From positions 3,117,001 through 3,181,000 of the forward strand of contig JACJXX010000001.1 in the NCBI GenBank assembly GCA_020636435.1: a DNA stretch of 64,000 nucleotides. Reading direction: 5' to 3'. Positions within the stretch are counted from its first letter, which is position 1. Each line of letters starts with the position of its first letter. Source of the stretch: Lewinellaceae bacterium (GTDB taxonomy: Bacteria; Bacteroidota; Bacteroidia; Chitinophagales; Saprospiraceae). The position numbers were made by a program, and so were the translations under genes. The notes beneath the pieces were generated by a model. It did no database searches, was not told the DNA's origin, and saw only the letters and a program-made list of their open reading frames with translations. Shown here piece after piece: positions 44,730 to 52,461 of this stretch.

Positions 44730-45389
44730 ATGGCCATTAAAAATTCCTTTCTCCTTTCCATTGTTGCCATTGTCCTTTTGGCAATTTTTTCTTGCAAGGC
44801 CAGGCCGGAGCCCCCTACCCCTGCACAAGAGCTGTATGCTAACTTCCAACCCGTTGCTCCTTCCGACACCCTTCTGGTAGGATTGGATTCAGTTGCCGGG
44901 GAGCACAGCCGGGAGATTCCTGCCCGTCTCCTTTTAGCAGCAATAGACTCCGCGCTTATCGCCGAAATGCTTTACGAACCCGACACCTTCGATTTTCGTG
45001 GCCGGGCTTACTGGAAATTAGGCCTGGATGAAAATTTTGAAGCCTGCCTGATCGGCATACAACAGGTTTGGTTTCATTTCAAGTATTTGCTGATCTACTC
45101 CAAACACGCCGAAAGTTTTGTGGGCCTGATACCGGTGGCGTACCTTTACGGCGGTGACGGAGGCCAGATCTTATGCGAAAGCCGGGTCTTTGACCTTGCG
45201 GCCCGGCCTGTCATTGTTACAGGCTACCAGGAACATCATATCCGATGGAACGAAACCAACCCCGACGAACCGGAAGCCATTGACCTGAAAAGCGTAGGCC
45301 TCAGGCAATGGGCTCCGGGTGGATTTCAGGAAATCCCGGTTCAGGATTCCAGCAAGTGGCTCAAAATGGTTCCCATGCCCTATGACTAG
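44730..45389 (+). CDS. Hypothetical lipoprotein
   Basis: A 219-aa protein with a lipoprotein signal (MAIKNSFLLSIVAIVLLAIFSC, Cys at about 22). The body contains YWKLGLDENFEACLIGIQQVWFH and repeated beta strands; I recognise no domain. It lies 33 bp after the frameshifted lipoprotein on the same strand, so the two probably formed an operon. It converges on the DUF3472 gene. Confidence 0.75.
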   Translation: MAIKNSFLLSIVAIVLLAIFSCKARPEPPTPAQELYANFQPVAPSDTLLVGLDSVAGEHSREIPARLLLAAIDSALIAEMLYEPDTFDFRGRAYWKLGLDENFEACLIGIQQVWFHFKYLLIYSKHAESFVGLIPVAYLYGGDGGQILCESRVFDLAARPVIVTGYQEHHIRWNETNPDEPEAIDLKSVGLRQWAPGGFQEIPVQDSSKWLKMVPMPYD

Positions 45390-45447
45390 GACATGGATGC
45401 AAATGCTGTTGTTGAAAGGACGTTGGAGCAGCAGGCGGTGGCCGATA

Positions 45448-46758
45448 TTACGGCAACCGCTCCAAATCCATTTTCGGCTTCTTCCCCGTCGCCGGCCGTT
45501 CAAAATCGGTATCGATTTCCGTCCGTTCGTTGAAGAAACCGCAATTCCTGAGAAAGAAAGCGCCGTTTTGCATCCCGCCAGCGTAATCCAGGCGGTTGCC
45601 TTTGCGGGCGGTAGCGTCGGCAGTGAAGTGGGCACGAGTTAATTCATGCCATTGTCCACGGGTATCGCAAACCCATTGGTTGCTGTAACGGGCATACCGG
45701 GAGGTGGCCCCGGTTTCGGGAATGAAATTTTCGAGAAAGGAATAAAGCCCGGCCAGATAGGTGTCGGTTTGGGGGCGGCGCCAACTGGCAATGAGCAGCC
45801 ATTGGCCGGCTTCAGGTGGGTAAAACCAGGCGGTATAATCGGTATTGTTACCTGCAGATGGGTGGCCGCGAAGCAGGAAGCGATAAGTGACGCCCGCACG
45901 CCAGGGATAATGCAGGTAACTCTGCCCGCCGGAACCTTCGTTTCCAAATTCTCCGGTATACACGCCCTGCCCTTTTTTGAGGAGCCTGACCTTCTGATCT
46001 TCGGGGATACTATTCGGGTCGTCGGCCTCGAAAGGGCTCCATACTGAGAAAAGGACGCGCCGCTCTGTATCCGAATTGACTTGAAAGCCGAAATAGCCTT
46101 CATTAAAACCATTGGCCATAAAATAGGACCCAAGCACATCCTGCCCCTCCGGAACGGTAATCTCGTTGTAAAACCATTCCACCTGTTCTATTCCGTCTGC
46201 TTGTGGATACCACAAGTGCACTGACGGCCCGCGCCGGCCCCAGTAAAATTCATCTTTCACATAATTCACCTCCCCCTTGGCAGCAGCCCCCCCAAGTAGT
46301 ACTTCCTCCACTTCGGCAAAAGTAGGGCCTGTATGGTTTTTGCCTTGCAGCTCCAATTTCTGGTATCCGGGCAGGCCCACCACAAAAATACCGACTGGAA
46401 TGATCGCCCAATCGGTGTTGTGCAAGCTTATTTCTCCCGTTTTTCCGCCAAAAGTGTATTTCAATACGGATTCACCGCTTATTACCCGGGCGCGAATGGC
46501 AATCCGGATCTCGCCGGCCTTGGACAGATGAAAAAATATCCCGATGGAATGGGCCGGGTCCGGCCAGTTGGCCAGGCCATTTTCCTGGATCAGGCTGGAG
46601 GATGCCAGCGGATCGGTGAGCACCCAGGCATTACCGGCTAGGGGAATATTTTTTCCCCAGGAGATATTTCCCGGGGGAATGTCCGTGCCAAGTGATTCTT
46701 TAACAGAGCAGGACAGCAAAAGAAAAAAGGATGATAGGAGTAGGACAGCATTTTTCAT
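45448..46758 (-). CDS. DUF3472/DUF5077 domain lipoprotein
   Basis: A 436-aa exported protein with a lipoprotein signal (MKNAVLLLSSFFLLLSCS). Residues of about 30-140 fit DUF5077 (PLAGNAWVLTDPLASSSLI, KYTFGGKTGEISLHNT). Residues of about 150-340 fit DUF3472 (VEWFYNEITVPEG, MANGFNEGYFGFQVNSD, and the tail GGQSYLHYPWRAGVTYRFLL). Related proteins are extracellular and probably bind carbohydrate, but no activity is established. The ATG at 46758 starts the signal; the frame continues upstream only through a transposase remnant. A broken copy is at 38690-39527. Confidence 0.88.
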   Translation of the reverse strand: MKNAVLLLSSFFLLLSCSVKESLGTDIPPGNISWGKNIPLAGNAWVLTDPLASSSLIQENGLANWPDPAHSIGIFFHLSKAGEIRIAIRARVISGESVLKYTFGGKTGEISLHNTDWAIIPVGIFVVGLPGYQKLELQGKNHTGPTFAEVEEVLLGGAAAKGEVNYVKDEFYWGRRGPSVHLWYPQADGIEQVEWFYNEITVPEGQDVLGSYFMANGFNEGYFGFQVNSDTERRVLFSVWSPFEADDPNSIPEDQKVRLLKKGQGVYTGEFGNEGSGGQSYLHYPWRAGVTYRFLLRGHPSAGNNTDYTAWFYPPEAGQWLLIASWRRPQTDTYLAGLYSFLENFIPETGATSRYARYSNQWVCDTRGQWHELTRAHFTADATARKGNRLDYAGGMQNGAFFLRNCGFFNERTEIDTDFERPATGKKPKMDLERLP

Positions 46759-46800
46759 TTTCCGCTTATTTCCTGAAAAGTTACGGAAAAGGATGCATAC

Positions 46801-46964
46801 CTTAATGCGGATGTCAAAGGATATTCTGTGCTCGATCAGCCATTGGAACCACTCTCGGCCTGTGAATTCTCGGTCCGCTGCAAGGTTATAAATGGCCTGC
46901 TCGCCGAAAGTATCCAGGAAAAGCTGAAGCAAGTCAATGCGTTCCTCCTGTTGAGGATAAATGA
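46801..46964 (-). pseudogene. IS4-family transposase fragment
   Basis: About 55 codons read through LYPQQEERIDLL-like text into LAADREFTGREWFQWLI and FDIRIK, the region of the second catalytic aspartate (DREF) of IS4-type DDE transposases. Start and end of the gene are missing. Its upstream edge coincides exactly with the tRNA core copy at 46965, and its downstream edge is 40 bp from the DUF3472 gene. Confidence 0.75.
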
Positions 46965-47231
46965 GCGGTCCGGACGGGACTGGTTACTGGAGGGTGTAAC
47001 TCATTGATTATCTTTTGTTTGCGAGATGGGTTTTGGATTTTGGAAAAAGTTTTGGAAAAAACACTCAAGCTTTGTTCTTTTTACTAGAGAAAACCTTTCC
47101 AGCCCTTCTTTTGGATGAACTCTGAGTACTTGGCAGATGTAAAGTCCTGTAAAAAGGCAAAAAGGAACTTTTTCTGGTCAAAGCTCATTACTTTTGTATC
47201 AATCGGGCATGAAAAGATAAAAATATAGCTC

Positions 47232-47459
47232 ATGAAACTTGTATTGGAACTTAAGGATCTTTCCGACCTTGAAATATTGCTACCGCTTCTAAAGCGGCTT
47301 GGCATAACTATCATTCAAACATCTGAAACCATAACCCCTGAACAGCATCAGAAACCGCCTCTTTCAAAACACATAGGAGTTCTTCCATCAATTGACGTCT
47401 CTGCATTCGAAACATATCTCCACAAAACTCGCGATGAATGGGAGCGGCCTATCTCTTAG
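47232..47459 (+). CDS. VapB-like antitoxin
   Basis: A 75-aa protein encoded directly upstream of, and overlapping by 22 bp, a PIN-domain toxin gene. The N-terminus is MKLVLELKDLSDLEILLPLL, a short beta strand and helix. The C-terminal part (VLPSIDVSAFETYLHKTRDEWERP) looks like the helix that wraps around PIN toxins. It resembles the start of the orphan antitoxin at 61902-62102 (MTKLVLEIKN). A possible -7 box TACTTTTG lies at 47189-47196. Confidence 0.82.
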   Translation: MKLVLELKDLSDLEILLPLLKRLGITIIQTSETITPEQHQKPPLSKHIGVLPSIDVSAFETYLHKTRDEWERPIS

Positions 47460-47839
47460 ATTCGAACGTCATCATTTATCTGATCAACGGGACGTTAAGC
47501 CCGAAAAATTCTAAGGTTATTCTTGAGGCAGCCAAGCAGCCTGCTCATGTATCTGTTATTTCCAAAATAGAAATTCTCGGTTGGAACCCGCCCACTCAAA
47601 AAGAGGCAGATGAATGCCAGAGCTTCATGGATGATGCTGTTGTTTTAGATCTGTCAAATGCTGTTGTTGAAAAGACTATCGAAATCCGTAAAACCGTCCG
47701 CATTAAACTTCCTGATGCTATTATTGGTGCCACTGCCCTTGTGCATGGCCTCACCCTTCTTACTCGAAATGTTTCCGATTTTTCAAATGTGCCAGGAGTA
47801 AATGTAATTGATCCGTTTTCTTCCATACGTACTCCTTGA
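47438..47839 (+). CDS. vapC: VapC-type PIN-domain ribonuclease toxin
   Basis: A 133-aa PIN-domain toxin with the full acidic site: Asp8 in YLLDSNVIIYL, Glu45 in VISKIEILGW, Asp93 in IKLPDAIIGATAL and Asp114 in TRNVSDF. VapC toxins cleave tRNA or rRNA when free of antitoxin. Translation starts inside the antitoxin gene. Complete and apparently functional. Confidence 0.93.
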   Translation: MGAAYLLDSNVIIYLINGTLSPKNSKVILEAAKQPAHVSVISKIEILGWNPPTQKEADECQSFMDDAVVLDLSNAVVEKTIEIRKTVRIKLPDAIIGATALVHGLTLLTRNVSDFSNVPGVNVIDPFSSIRTP

Positions 47840-47912
47840 AGCGTGAAAGAAAACTCCCAGGTGTAGGCTGTAAATATTGCTATGAAATATCAGGTGGATA
47901 CACTTGATGGAG

Positions 47913-48059
47913 GCTGTAAAAGCATTGTAAAAAATGGACTACCCAAAAATATGTTTAAGTTTGATTATCAGCTAGTTGTGCAAAACAAATTGCAATAAAA
48001 AAACCCTGTAAGTAATTGGCTTACAGGGTTTTGTGATTTTGTGCGGTCCGGACGGGACT
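47913..48059. repeat. Right-end module and tRNA-Asp 3' remnant R4
   Basis: GTAAAAGCATTGTAAAAAAT sites, then ACCCAAAAATATGTTT, TGATTATCA, a terminator hairpin with arms ACCCTGTAAG/CTTACAGGGT (48003-48029) and the exact core at 48043-48059. The hairpin differs from that of R2 by compensating changes, so the stem is preserved while the sequence drifts. Confidence 0.85.
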
Positions 48060-48172
48060 GGGAGAGTAGCGGTTTATTGGGTTGATAATCAAAGGTTTGA
48101 GTATGGCGAATAGAGAATTGTACAAAAAATCGTACAAAAAATTAGAGGCTGGCAGTTTTCCATGAAGAACGC

Positions 48173-48994
48173 CTATCCTCCTTCCAGGAATTTGGAAAAC
48201 CTCCGGAGGTGCTTTCCAAAATCCCGCCATACGTCTTCAAAATCTGGCAAGTCGTTTATCTGGTGAGACAGGAACTTCTCCCATTGGCTTTTCAGCGTTT
48301 TCTTTTTAGAACTCACCTTGTCCACAAAATCATTTGGGTTCAGTCCTTTGAATGCGGCTTTATCCTGAAAGCCAAAAATGAAATCTTCGATGTCGAAGCC
48401 GTCCACTTCCAATAAGAACCACAGGTCATACAAATCCCTGGGAGTGGTGCGTTCCATCAGCGTTCGCATCTTTTCGGAGATGATCTCTCCCAGGCTATAA
48501 CATTTACACATAAAATCACCTTCAGTGTCCGAGTATTCTGCATGAATGTTTCGGCCCTCAGGAGCGTAATAGACTTTTTCATCCTGGCTGATATCCACCT
48601 TCAGGTCCTTTTTGGAGCCATCGCCACCGAGTGGGCCGATATAACCAGTGTAGAAGCTGACGTTGCCGGTGCTGAGTTCACTGACCTCTTTAATAGTCAG
48701 CTTTATCCGGGATTCGTCGTAGATCCATTCGAAGGCTTCTTCAAATGCATTTAGGATTTCGTCTTTGTCAAATGTACTTCCAACAAAAGTGAAGTCCAGG
48801 TCTTCTGAGAATCGATAATCAGGATAATAGGCTTTCTTTAAGGCGGTGCCTCCCTTGAATAAGAGTTCCTCCCTCAAGTATTCATTTTGGGAAAGCCCTA
48901 TTAGCACCCAGGTAATGATGTAATCCTTTTCGATTTGGGTATCCCGGACCTTTTGTAGGTTGGCGATTGCCTGTATTTCTCCTGGTTTTATCAT
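48173..48994 (-). CDS. AbiEii-type nucleotidyltransferase toxin (second system)
   Basis: A 273-aa member of the AbiEii/AbiGii toxin family. Motifs: LFKGGTALKKAY (46-57), RFSEDLDFTF (61-70) with the metal-binding aspartates, DLKVDIS and, later, SEKMRTLMERTTPRDLYDLWFLL. It belongs to a different branch from the cassette 1 toxin (KGGTAL rather than KGAAFL). The antitoxin gene lies 3 bp upstream. Expected to be neutralised by that protein. Confidence 0.91.
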   Translation of the reverse strand: MIKPGEIQAIANLQKVRDTQIEKDYIITWVLIGLSQNEYLREELLFKGGTALKKAYYPDYRFSEDLDFTFVGSTFDKDEILNAFEEAFEWIYDESRIKLTIKEVSELSTGNVSFYTGYIGPLGGDGSKKDLKVDISQDEKVYYAPEGRNIHAEYSDTEGDFMCKCYSLGEIISEKMRTLMERTTPRDLYDLWFLLEVDGFDIEDFIFGFQDKAAFKGLNPNDFVDKVSSKKKTLKSQWEKFLSHQINDLPDFEDVWRDFGKHLRRFSKFLEGG

Positions 48995-48997
48995 GGG

Positions 48998-49819
48998 TCA
49001 AGTGCTTATTGAGGAAAAGATAGATGCCTCATCGAGATTTGCCTGTATCTTCCATTTTGAGATGTACTTTCCCTCCTTTGGAAGACTGGGGTCCAGGCTG
49101 GTATAGGAATTGGAAAGTGAAGCCTCTAACGTTTGGGTAAAATCCTCCTCAATGCCAAAACCATCTAGCAAATATCCTAGGCGCTTTCTGACAGATTGGG
49201 CGCCAAACTGATCGAGGTAGCCGTTCAGCTTTTCGAACCGAATATCCTTTCGGGCCTTATATAGTGCCTTTGCTATGTCGACAATTCCCCCTGCATAATC
49301 CGGCTTGTACAGGCAGTCTATTAAGGTCTTCTCCAGGTCGCTGACGGGCACTTTATGGAAATCATCTATCCAGGTATTTCTGAAGCCGAAGAAATGGCGG
49401 CGATTGTGGTATATGAATTGAAAGGCCACGTCCTTCACCATGAGCTGGCTCGGCCTAACCTGCTTATCCACAACCACCTGCTCTATCAGGGAAGGTTGAG
49501 TCGTCAATTCATGTATTTCCAGGGCGCTGGAATAGCCGATATAGAACTCCCGCCCGCCCGCCAGGTGGCTGGCCACAAGATGCCAGTTGGGAAAGTAAGT
49601 GCTGCTATTCGCTTCATAGGGTATGATATGAAACAGCCCGTCCTTAATCCGAAGCAGCAAACCTCGGTTGACCATGCCCCGAACTAGTTCCCTGACCGCC
49701 GTTTCAGAAGAGCCTTCCAGGATTTCCATAGCGTCTTTGATGTCGAAAAAGTCCTGGCTTTTTTCGTTCAAAGCAGCAAGAAGGGTAGAGGATTGGTAAG
49801 AAATTGTTTTATGTTTCAT
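48998..49819 (-). CDS. AbiEi-type antitoxin (second system)
   Basis: A 273-aa antitoxin. The N-terminal winged helix (DIKDAMEILEGSSETAVRELV, then RGLLLRIKDGLFHII) is followed by the AbiEi C-terminal domain (FYIGYSSALEIHELT, VSDLEKTLIDCLYKPDYAGGI, KRLGYLLDGFG). The longer length and sequence place it in the family 1 type, unlike the shorter antitoxin of cassette 1. It starts the operon and would repress it. Confidence 0.9.
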   Translation of the reverse strand: MKHKTISYQSSTLLAALNEKSQDFFDIKDAMEILEGSSETAVRELVRGMVNRGLLLRIKDGLFHIIPYEANSSTYFPNWHLVASHLAGGREFYIGYSSALEIHELTTQPSLIEQVVVDKQVRPSQLMVKDVAFQFIYHNRRHFFGFRNTWIDDFHKVPVSDLEKTLIDCLYKPDYAGGIVDIAKALYKARKDIRFEKLNGYLDQFGAQSVRKRLGYLLDGFGIEEDFTQTLEASLSNSYTSLDPSLPKEGKYISKWKIQANLDEASIFSSIST

Positions 49820-50102
49820 AACTGCTTTAGCACTTCTAGGCTGTTAATTTAACTATAAAAAATAATAAATAAAATTTTCTATAGCAAAAATGCCATTTTA
49901 AAAATGTAATTATCAATATGAAACATAATAAACATACTCTTGCAACCGCTTGGCTATTGGGTGTTTAGTCCTGGTAGGCTTTTTAATGAAGGTAAGGCAT
50001 GAACTATTGAGATAGGAGTATACCTGTTGTTGGAGCTTTCTATAGGTAGTTGGAACAGGTATAAACGAAATAAAAGCGGGCGGTTGAAATTAGGGATAAA
50101 TC

Positions 50103-50249
50103 CTGTTAAAAATCTGTAAAAAAATTTCTACCTAAAAATATGTTTTAGGCTGATAATCAGCGGGTTGCAAGAAACGCATTAAAATAAAAAAAACCTTGTA
50201 AGTCACTGACTTACAAGGTTTTAATAAATTTTGCGGTCCAGACGGGACT
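50103..50249. repeat. Right-end module and tRNA-Asp 3' remnant R5
   Basis: GTTAAAAATCTGTAAAAAAA sites, ACCTAAAAATATGTTT, TGATAATCA, the terminator hairpin (50193-50219) and the core at 50233-50249. The core carries one change (GGTCCAGAC instead of GGTCCGGAC), the only mismatch among the five remnants. Confidence 0.85.
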
Positions 50250-50443
50250 GGGGCTCATGGTGCTTAATACATTGATAATCAATAAATTATATTGAATCAT
50301 TGCAAAATCGTACAACAGATTGTACAAAAAATGCGAGAGTGCCCTTCTTACCAGGGCAAAGCCTATCCTCCCCCGTAAATTTGAAAAACCTCTGGAGGTG
50401 CTTGTTTGGTTAATGCGCAGGGATTTGATTCGGTATTAATTTT

Positions 50444-51508
50444 TCAATCTTCCATCACTTCCCAATGACCTCCCTTTGCTCCTCCAACCCTTTTGAGCAA
50501 GTTATCCTGTTGCAACTTTTGCAGATTTCTTTCAATAGTACGTTCGGTGACGCCGATCCTTTGAGACAACTCGGGAATAGTGATGTACTCATCCTCTTTG
50601 ATCAGAGCAAGAATTTTCCCCGACGTTTTCCCCGACGTTTTCCCCGACGTTTTTCCCATTCCTTTCTGAAACTCAATCCGAAATCCGGAGGAGTCATTTG
50701 AAAAAACGGGTGTAGGGAGTTTAGCCTCACGGCATTCATCAATAATCTTGAGGGTACCCCGGCCCCAGGCTTCAATCAGGCCAGCACTGAAAAAAGTAGT
50801 GGCAACATCCGGGTTGTATGGAATAGAAGGATGCTCTGTCAAAAGATTATCAATGGTCAGGTTTTCCGGCAGTTGTCCGGCATTCCAGAAAATGATTCTG
50901 TCTTCATAGACTTTTATCTGGATGGGATTTCCACTGCTGTAATCTTTATGCGCAATGGCATTTAACAAGGCTTCGCGCAACGCAGGTTCAGGGTAGGGAT
51001 ATTCCTCTATCCTACTGACCCCTTCATAGCGGATTTGAGCTTCCAGATACTTGGACAAAAGCAAGTCCATTGTCTTTTCAACCTGCTCAAACAAATATCC
51101 ATGAATCTCATCCTGGAAGCGCAGGTCGGTATCTGTACGGAAATAGCCGATTTTCACATAGGCGCCGGTGAAGAATCGCTCCGGCTCCGGATGGAACAAT
51201 AAGATGGCGGCTCGCTTCAGGTATTCTTTTTCCTTAAGGTGGAGTTTGCTGATCAGAGAATGGAGGTTGACATCGACGATGATGCCCAACAAATCCCTAA
51301 TCTTGTTGGGGAGATCCTCCATCAGCCTCTGCGAATCGCTGATACCCATCACATTGCCCCTGTCATCTTTACCGATCTCAAGGGTTTTGCCCCTGTCATC
51401 TTTACCGATCTCAAGGGTTCCGCCGCTGGCATTGGCGAAACCACATATCCATTTGATATACTCGTCCCGCCAACTGGTTTTCCATTCGATATTTTGGTTT
51501 TCATTCAT
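50444..51508 (-). CDS. AlbA_2/Schlafen-type ATP-binding protein with internal deletion
   Basis: A 354-aa relative of the RNA/DNA-binding AlbA_2 (divergent Schlafen) helicase-like transcriptional regulators. The start is normal (NENQNIEWKTSWRDEYIKWI, GFANASGGTLEIGKDD). The second half of the AlbA domain, usually another 130 residues, is missing: the text goes from LLGIIVDVNL straight to KEKEYLKRAAILLFHPEPE. The ATPase-like middle (YPEPALREALLNAIAHKDYSSG, AGLIEAWGRGTLKII) and the C-terminal winged helix (LSQRIGVTERTIERNL) are intact. An 11-codon unit (GKDDRGKTLEI) is tandemly duplicated at 51356-51421, and GKTS occurs three times. Frame intact, activity doubtful. Confidence 0.82.
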   Translation of the reverse strand: MNENQNIEWKTSWRDEYIKWICGFANASGGTLEIGKDDRGKTLEIGKDDRGNVMGISDSQRLMEDLPNKIRDLLGIIVDVNLHSLISKLHLKEKEYLKRAAILLFHPEPERFFTGAYVKIGYFRTDTDLRFQDEIHGYLFEQVEKTMDLLLSKYLEAQIRYEGVSRIEEYPYPEPALREALLNAIAHKDYSSGNPIQIKVYEDRIIFWNAGQLPENLTIDNLLTEHPSIPYNPDVATTFFSAGLIEAWGRGTLKIIDECREAKLPTPVFSNDSSGFRIEFQKGMGKTSGKTSGKTSGKILALIKEDEYITIPELSQRIGVTERTIERNLQKLQQDNLLKRVGGAKGGHWEVMED

Positions 51509-51668
51509 AGCAGGTTGCAAATATGTGACCCGAAAAAAGAAAACCCGCCCGGGTGCGCTAATCTTACGGGAAGCGTGGCAGGTCTTGTTGGTTTAAAGAT
51601 AGAAACAAAAACATTTGCATTCAAGTTTCATCCGGATATTTCTATTCCATTATAGCCTTAAGGGGACT

Positions 51669-52098
51669 TTACACCAAAATTTCAAGGTACTTTCTTGCAA
51701 TGGTCGAAATGCGTATCTGCTTTGCAAAAGACATAAGGTCATTGAGGTTCCTATCTCTGAGGGCCAGATAATTTTTCAAGACTTCCTTCATAACATCCAG
51801 CCCTACTTTATTTCTGAACCTGATGGCATCACATACCGATTTTTCTTTATCATAAATCTTCACTATGGTATTTCCAATCCTAACTTCAGAAATGCCAATA
51901 CTCCAGTATTTTTCACTCCAGTAATAAATCTTGATAGGCGGATAATCAGGAAGGGCAACTTTATGGGTTTTTTCAATGGCAATGTGGTATTCAGGTGGGA
52001 CAAAATCAGAGAGTTGATAAAAATTCCAGGCTGAAAAAAGACAAACGACTCCGTCGGGTACGATATAGCTAACCTCTTCCAGTTCGTCGTCAACGCTA
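51669..52098 (-). pseudogene. 5'-truncated AbiEi antitoxin remnant
   Basis: The reverse frame reads from SVDDELEEVSYIVPDG through IKIYYWSEKYWSIGI to a normal stop. It matches residues of about 55-197 of the cassette 1 antitoxin, with most changes in the last 50 residues. The winged-helix part, start codon and promoter are deleted: at 52098 the sequence jumps to what lies upstream of the cassette 1 gene (GGTTCTTAAGAAGGAGAATC). The toxin partner is absent. Confidence 0.85.
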
Positions 52099-52183
52099 TA
52101 TGGTTCTTAAGAAGGAGAATCAGGCAACCTTGCCTTCGGGAAACACTGAGATTGGATTATTAAAGATAGTGGGGGAAAGCCGA

Positions 52184-52332
52184 TCGTAAAAAGGGGGAAA
52201 TCTCGTAAAAAATCCGTAAAAAAAATTTCTACCCAAAAATATGTTTAATCCTGACAATCAGGTAGTTGCGCGAAACAAATGACAATAAAAAAACCTTGTA
52301 AGTAATTGACTTACAAGGTCTTGCGATTTTGA
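52184..52332. repeat. Right-end module adjoining the complete tRNA-Asp gene
   Basis: Same organisation as the modules beside R1, R2, R4 and R5: three CGTAAAAA-type sites (52184-52225), ACCCAAAAATATGTTT, TGACAATCA and the terminator hairpin. It is almost identical to 43263-43410. Confidence 0.85.
52284..52319 (-). terminator. tRNA-Asp terminator
   Basis: On the reverse strand, an 11-bp stem (ACCTTGTAAGT/ACTTACAAGGT) with a 5-base loop begins 15 bases after the tRNA 3' end and is followed by a run of T. Copies of this hairpin accompany core remnants R1, R2, R4 and R5. Confidence 0.88.
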
Positions 52333-52333
52333 G

Positions 52334-52407
52334 CGGTCCGGACGGGACTCGAACCCGCGACCCCGTGCGTGACAGGCACGTATTCTAACCAACTGAACTA
52401 CCGGACC
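52334..52407 (-). tRNA. tRNA-Asp (anticodon GTC)
   Basis: Reverse-strand cloverleaf: acceptor arm GGTCCGG/CCGGACC, D-loop AGTTGGTTAGA, anticodon stem-loop with TGTCACG carrying GTC, T arm CGGGTTCGAGTCCCG, discriminator G. CCA is not encoded. The last 17 bases of the gene with its first flanking base are the attachment core repeated five more times to the left, so this gene is the anchor of the cassette array. Confidence 0.96.
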
Positions 52408-52430
52408 AACTGATTTCTCATCAGCGAGTG

Positions 52431-52461
52431 CAAATGTATAACCATTTTCAAAACAACGCAA
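52431..52461 (-). promoter_or_regulatory. Probable tRNA-Asp promoter
   Basis: On the reverse strand TACATTTG (52438-52431) fits the Bacteroidota -7 box TAnnTTTG and lies 23 bp upstream of the tRNA. A GTTG or TTG at 52462-52459 provides the -33 element with about 20 bp spacing. The remainder of the gap to accA has no further feature. Confidence 0.6.

Larger units (their letters stand above)
43411..46981. mobile_element. tRNA-anchored cassette 2 (lipoproteins and DUF3472 protein)
   Basis: The cassette is bounded by cores at 43411 and 46965. The left-end module (43428-43510) is of the second type (CTCATGGTGCTTAATACATT, TTGATAATCAA, two GTACAA sites) and is shared with cassette 5 for about 300 bp. 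Instead of a normal right-end module, an IS4-type transposase fragment abuts the right core. Cargo: a gene remnant, a frameshifted lipoprotein, a second lipoprotein and a DUF3472 protein. With 3.6 kb it is the largest cassette. Confidence 0.65.
46965..48059. mobile_element. tRNA-anchored cassette 3 (VapBC toxin-antitoxin)
   Basis: The smallest cassette, 1078 bp between cores at 46965-46981 and 48043-48059. Its left end (46982-47060) differs from the other cassettes but still has a TTGATTATC site and repeated TTTTGGAAAAA sites. Its right-end module (47913-48042) follows the common plan, with GTAAAA sites, ACCCAAAAATATGTTT, TGATTATCA and a terminator hairpin (48003-48029). Cargo: vapB-like and vapC. 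Nothing else is seen in 47060-47231. Confidence 0.72.
48043..50249. mobile_element. tRNA-anchored cassette 4 (second AbiE toxin-antitoxin)
   Basis: The cassette is bounded by cores at 48043 and 50233, a period of 2190 bp. The left-end module (48060-48142) is of the cassette 1 type (GAGAGTAGCGGTTTAT, TTGATAATCAA, GTACAAAAAATCGTACAAAA). The right-end module lies at 50103-50232. Cargo: an AbiEi/AbiEii pair unrelated in sequence detail to that of cassette 1. The AT-rich stretch 49820-50102 upstream of the antitoxin presumably holds the promoter; nothing else is visible in it. Confidence 0.75.
50233..52349. mobile_element. tRNA-anchored cassette 5 (AlbA/Schlafen-type protein, antitoxin remnant)
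   Basis: The cassette closest to the tRNA gene, 2100 bp from the core at 50233 to the core inside the tRNA (52333-52349). Its left 300 bp match cassette 2 and its right 450 bp match cassette 1, so it is a hybrid. Because it is adjacent to the tRNA, its right end now supplies the functional 3' end and terminator of tRNA-Asp. The stretch 51509-51668 holds nothing recognisable. Confidence 0.75.

Noticed and set aside
38222..52407. Whole accessory region considered as one integrative conjugative element or prophage
   Set aside because: No integrase, relaxase, mobilisation, replication or phage structural gene is present; several internal cores fit small separate cassettes better.
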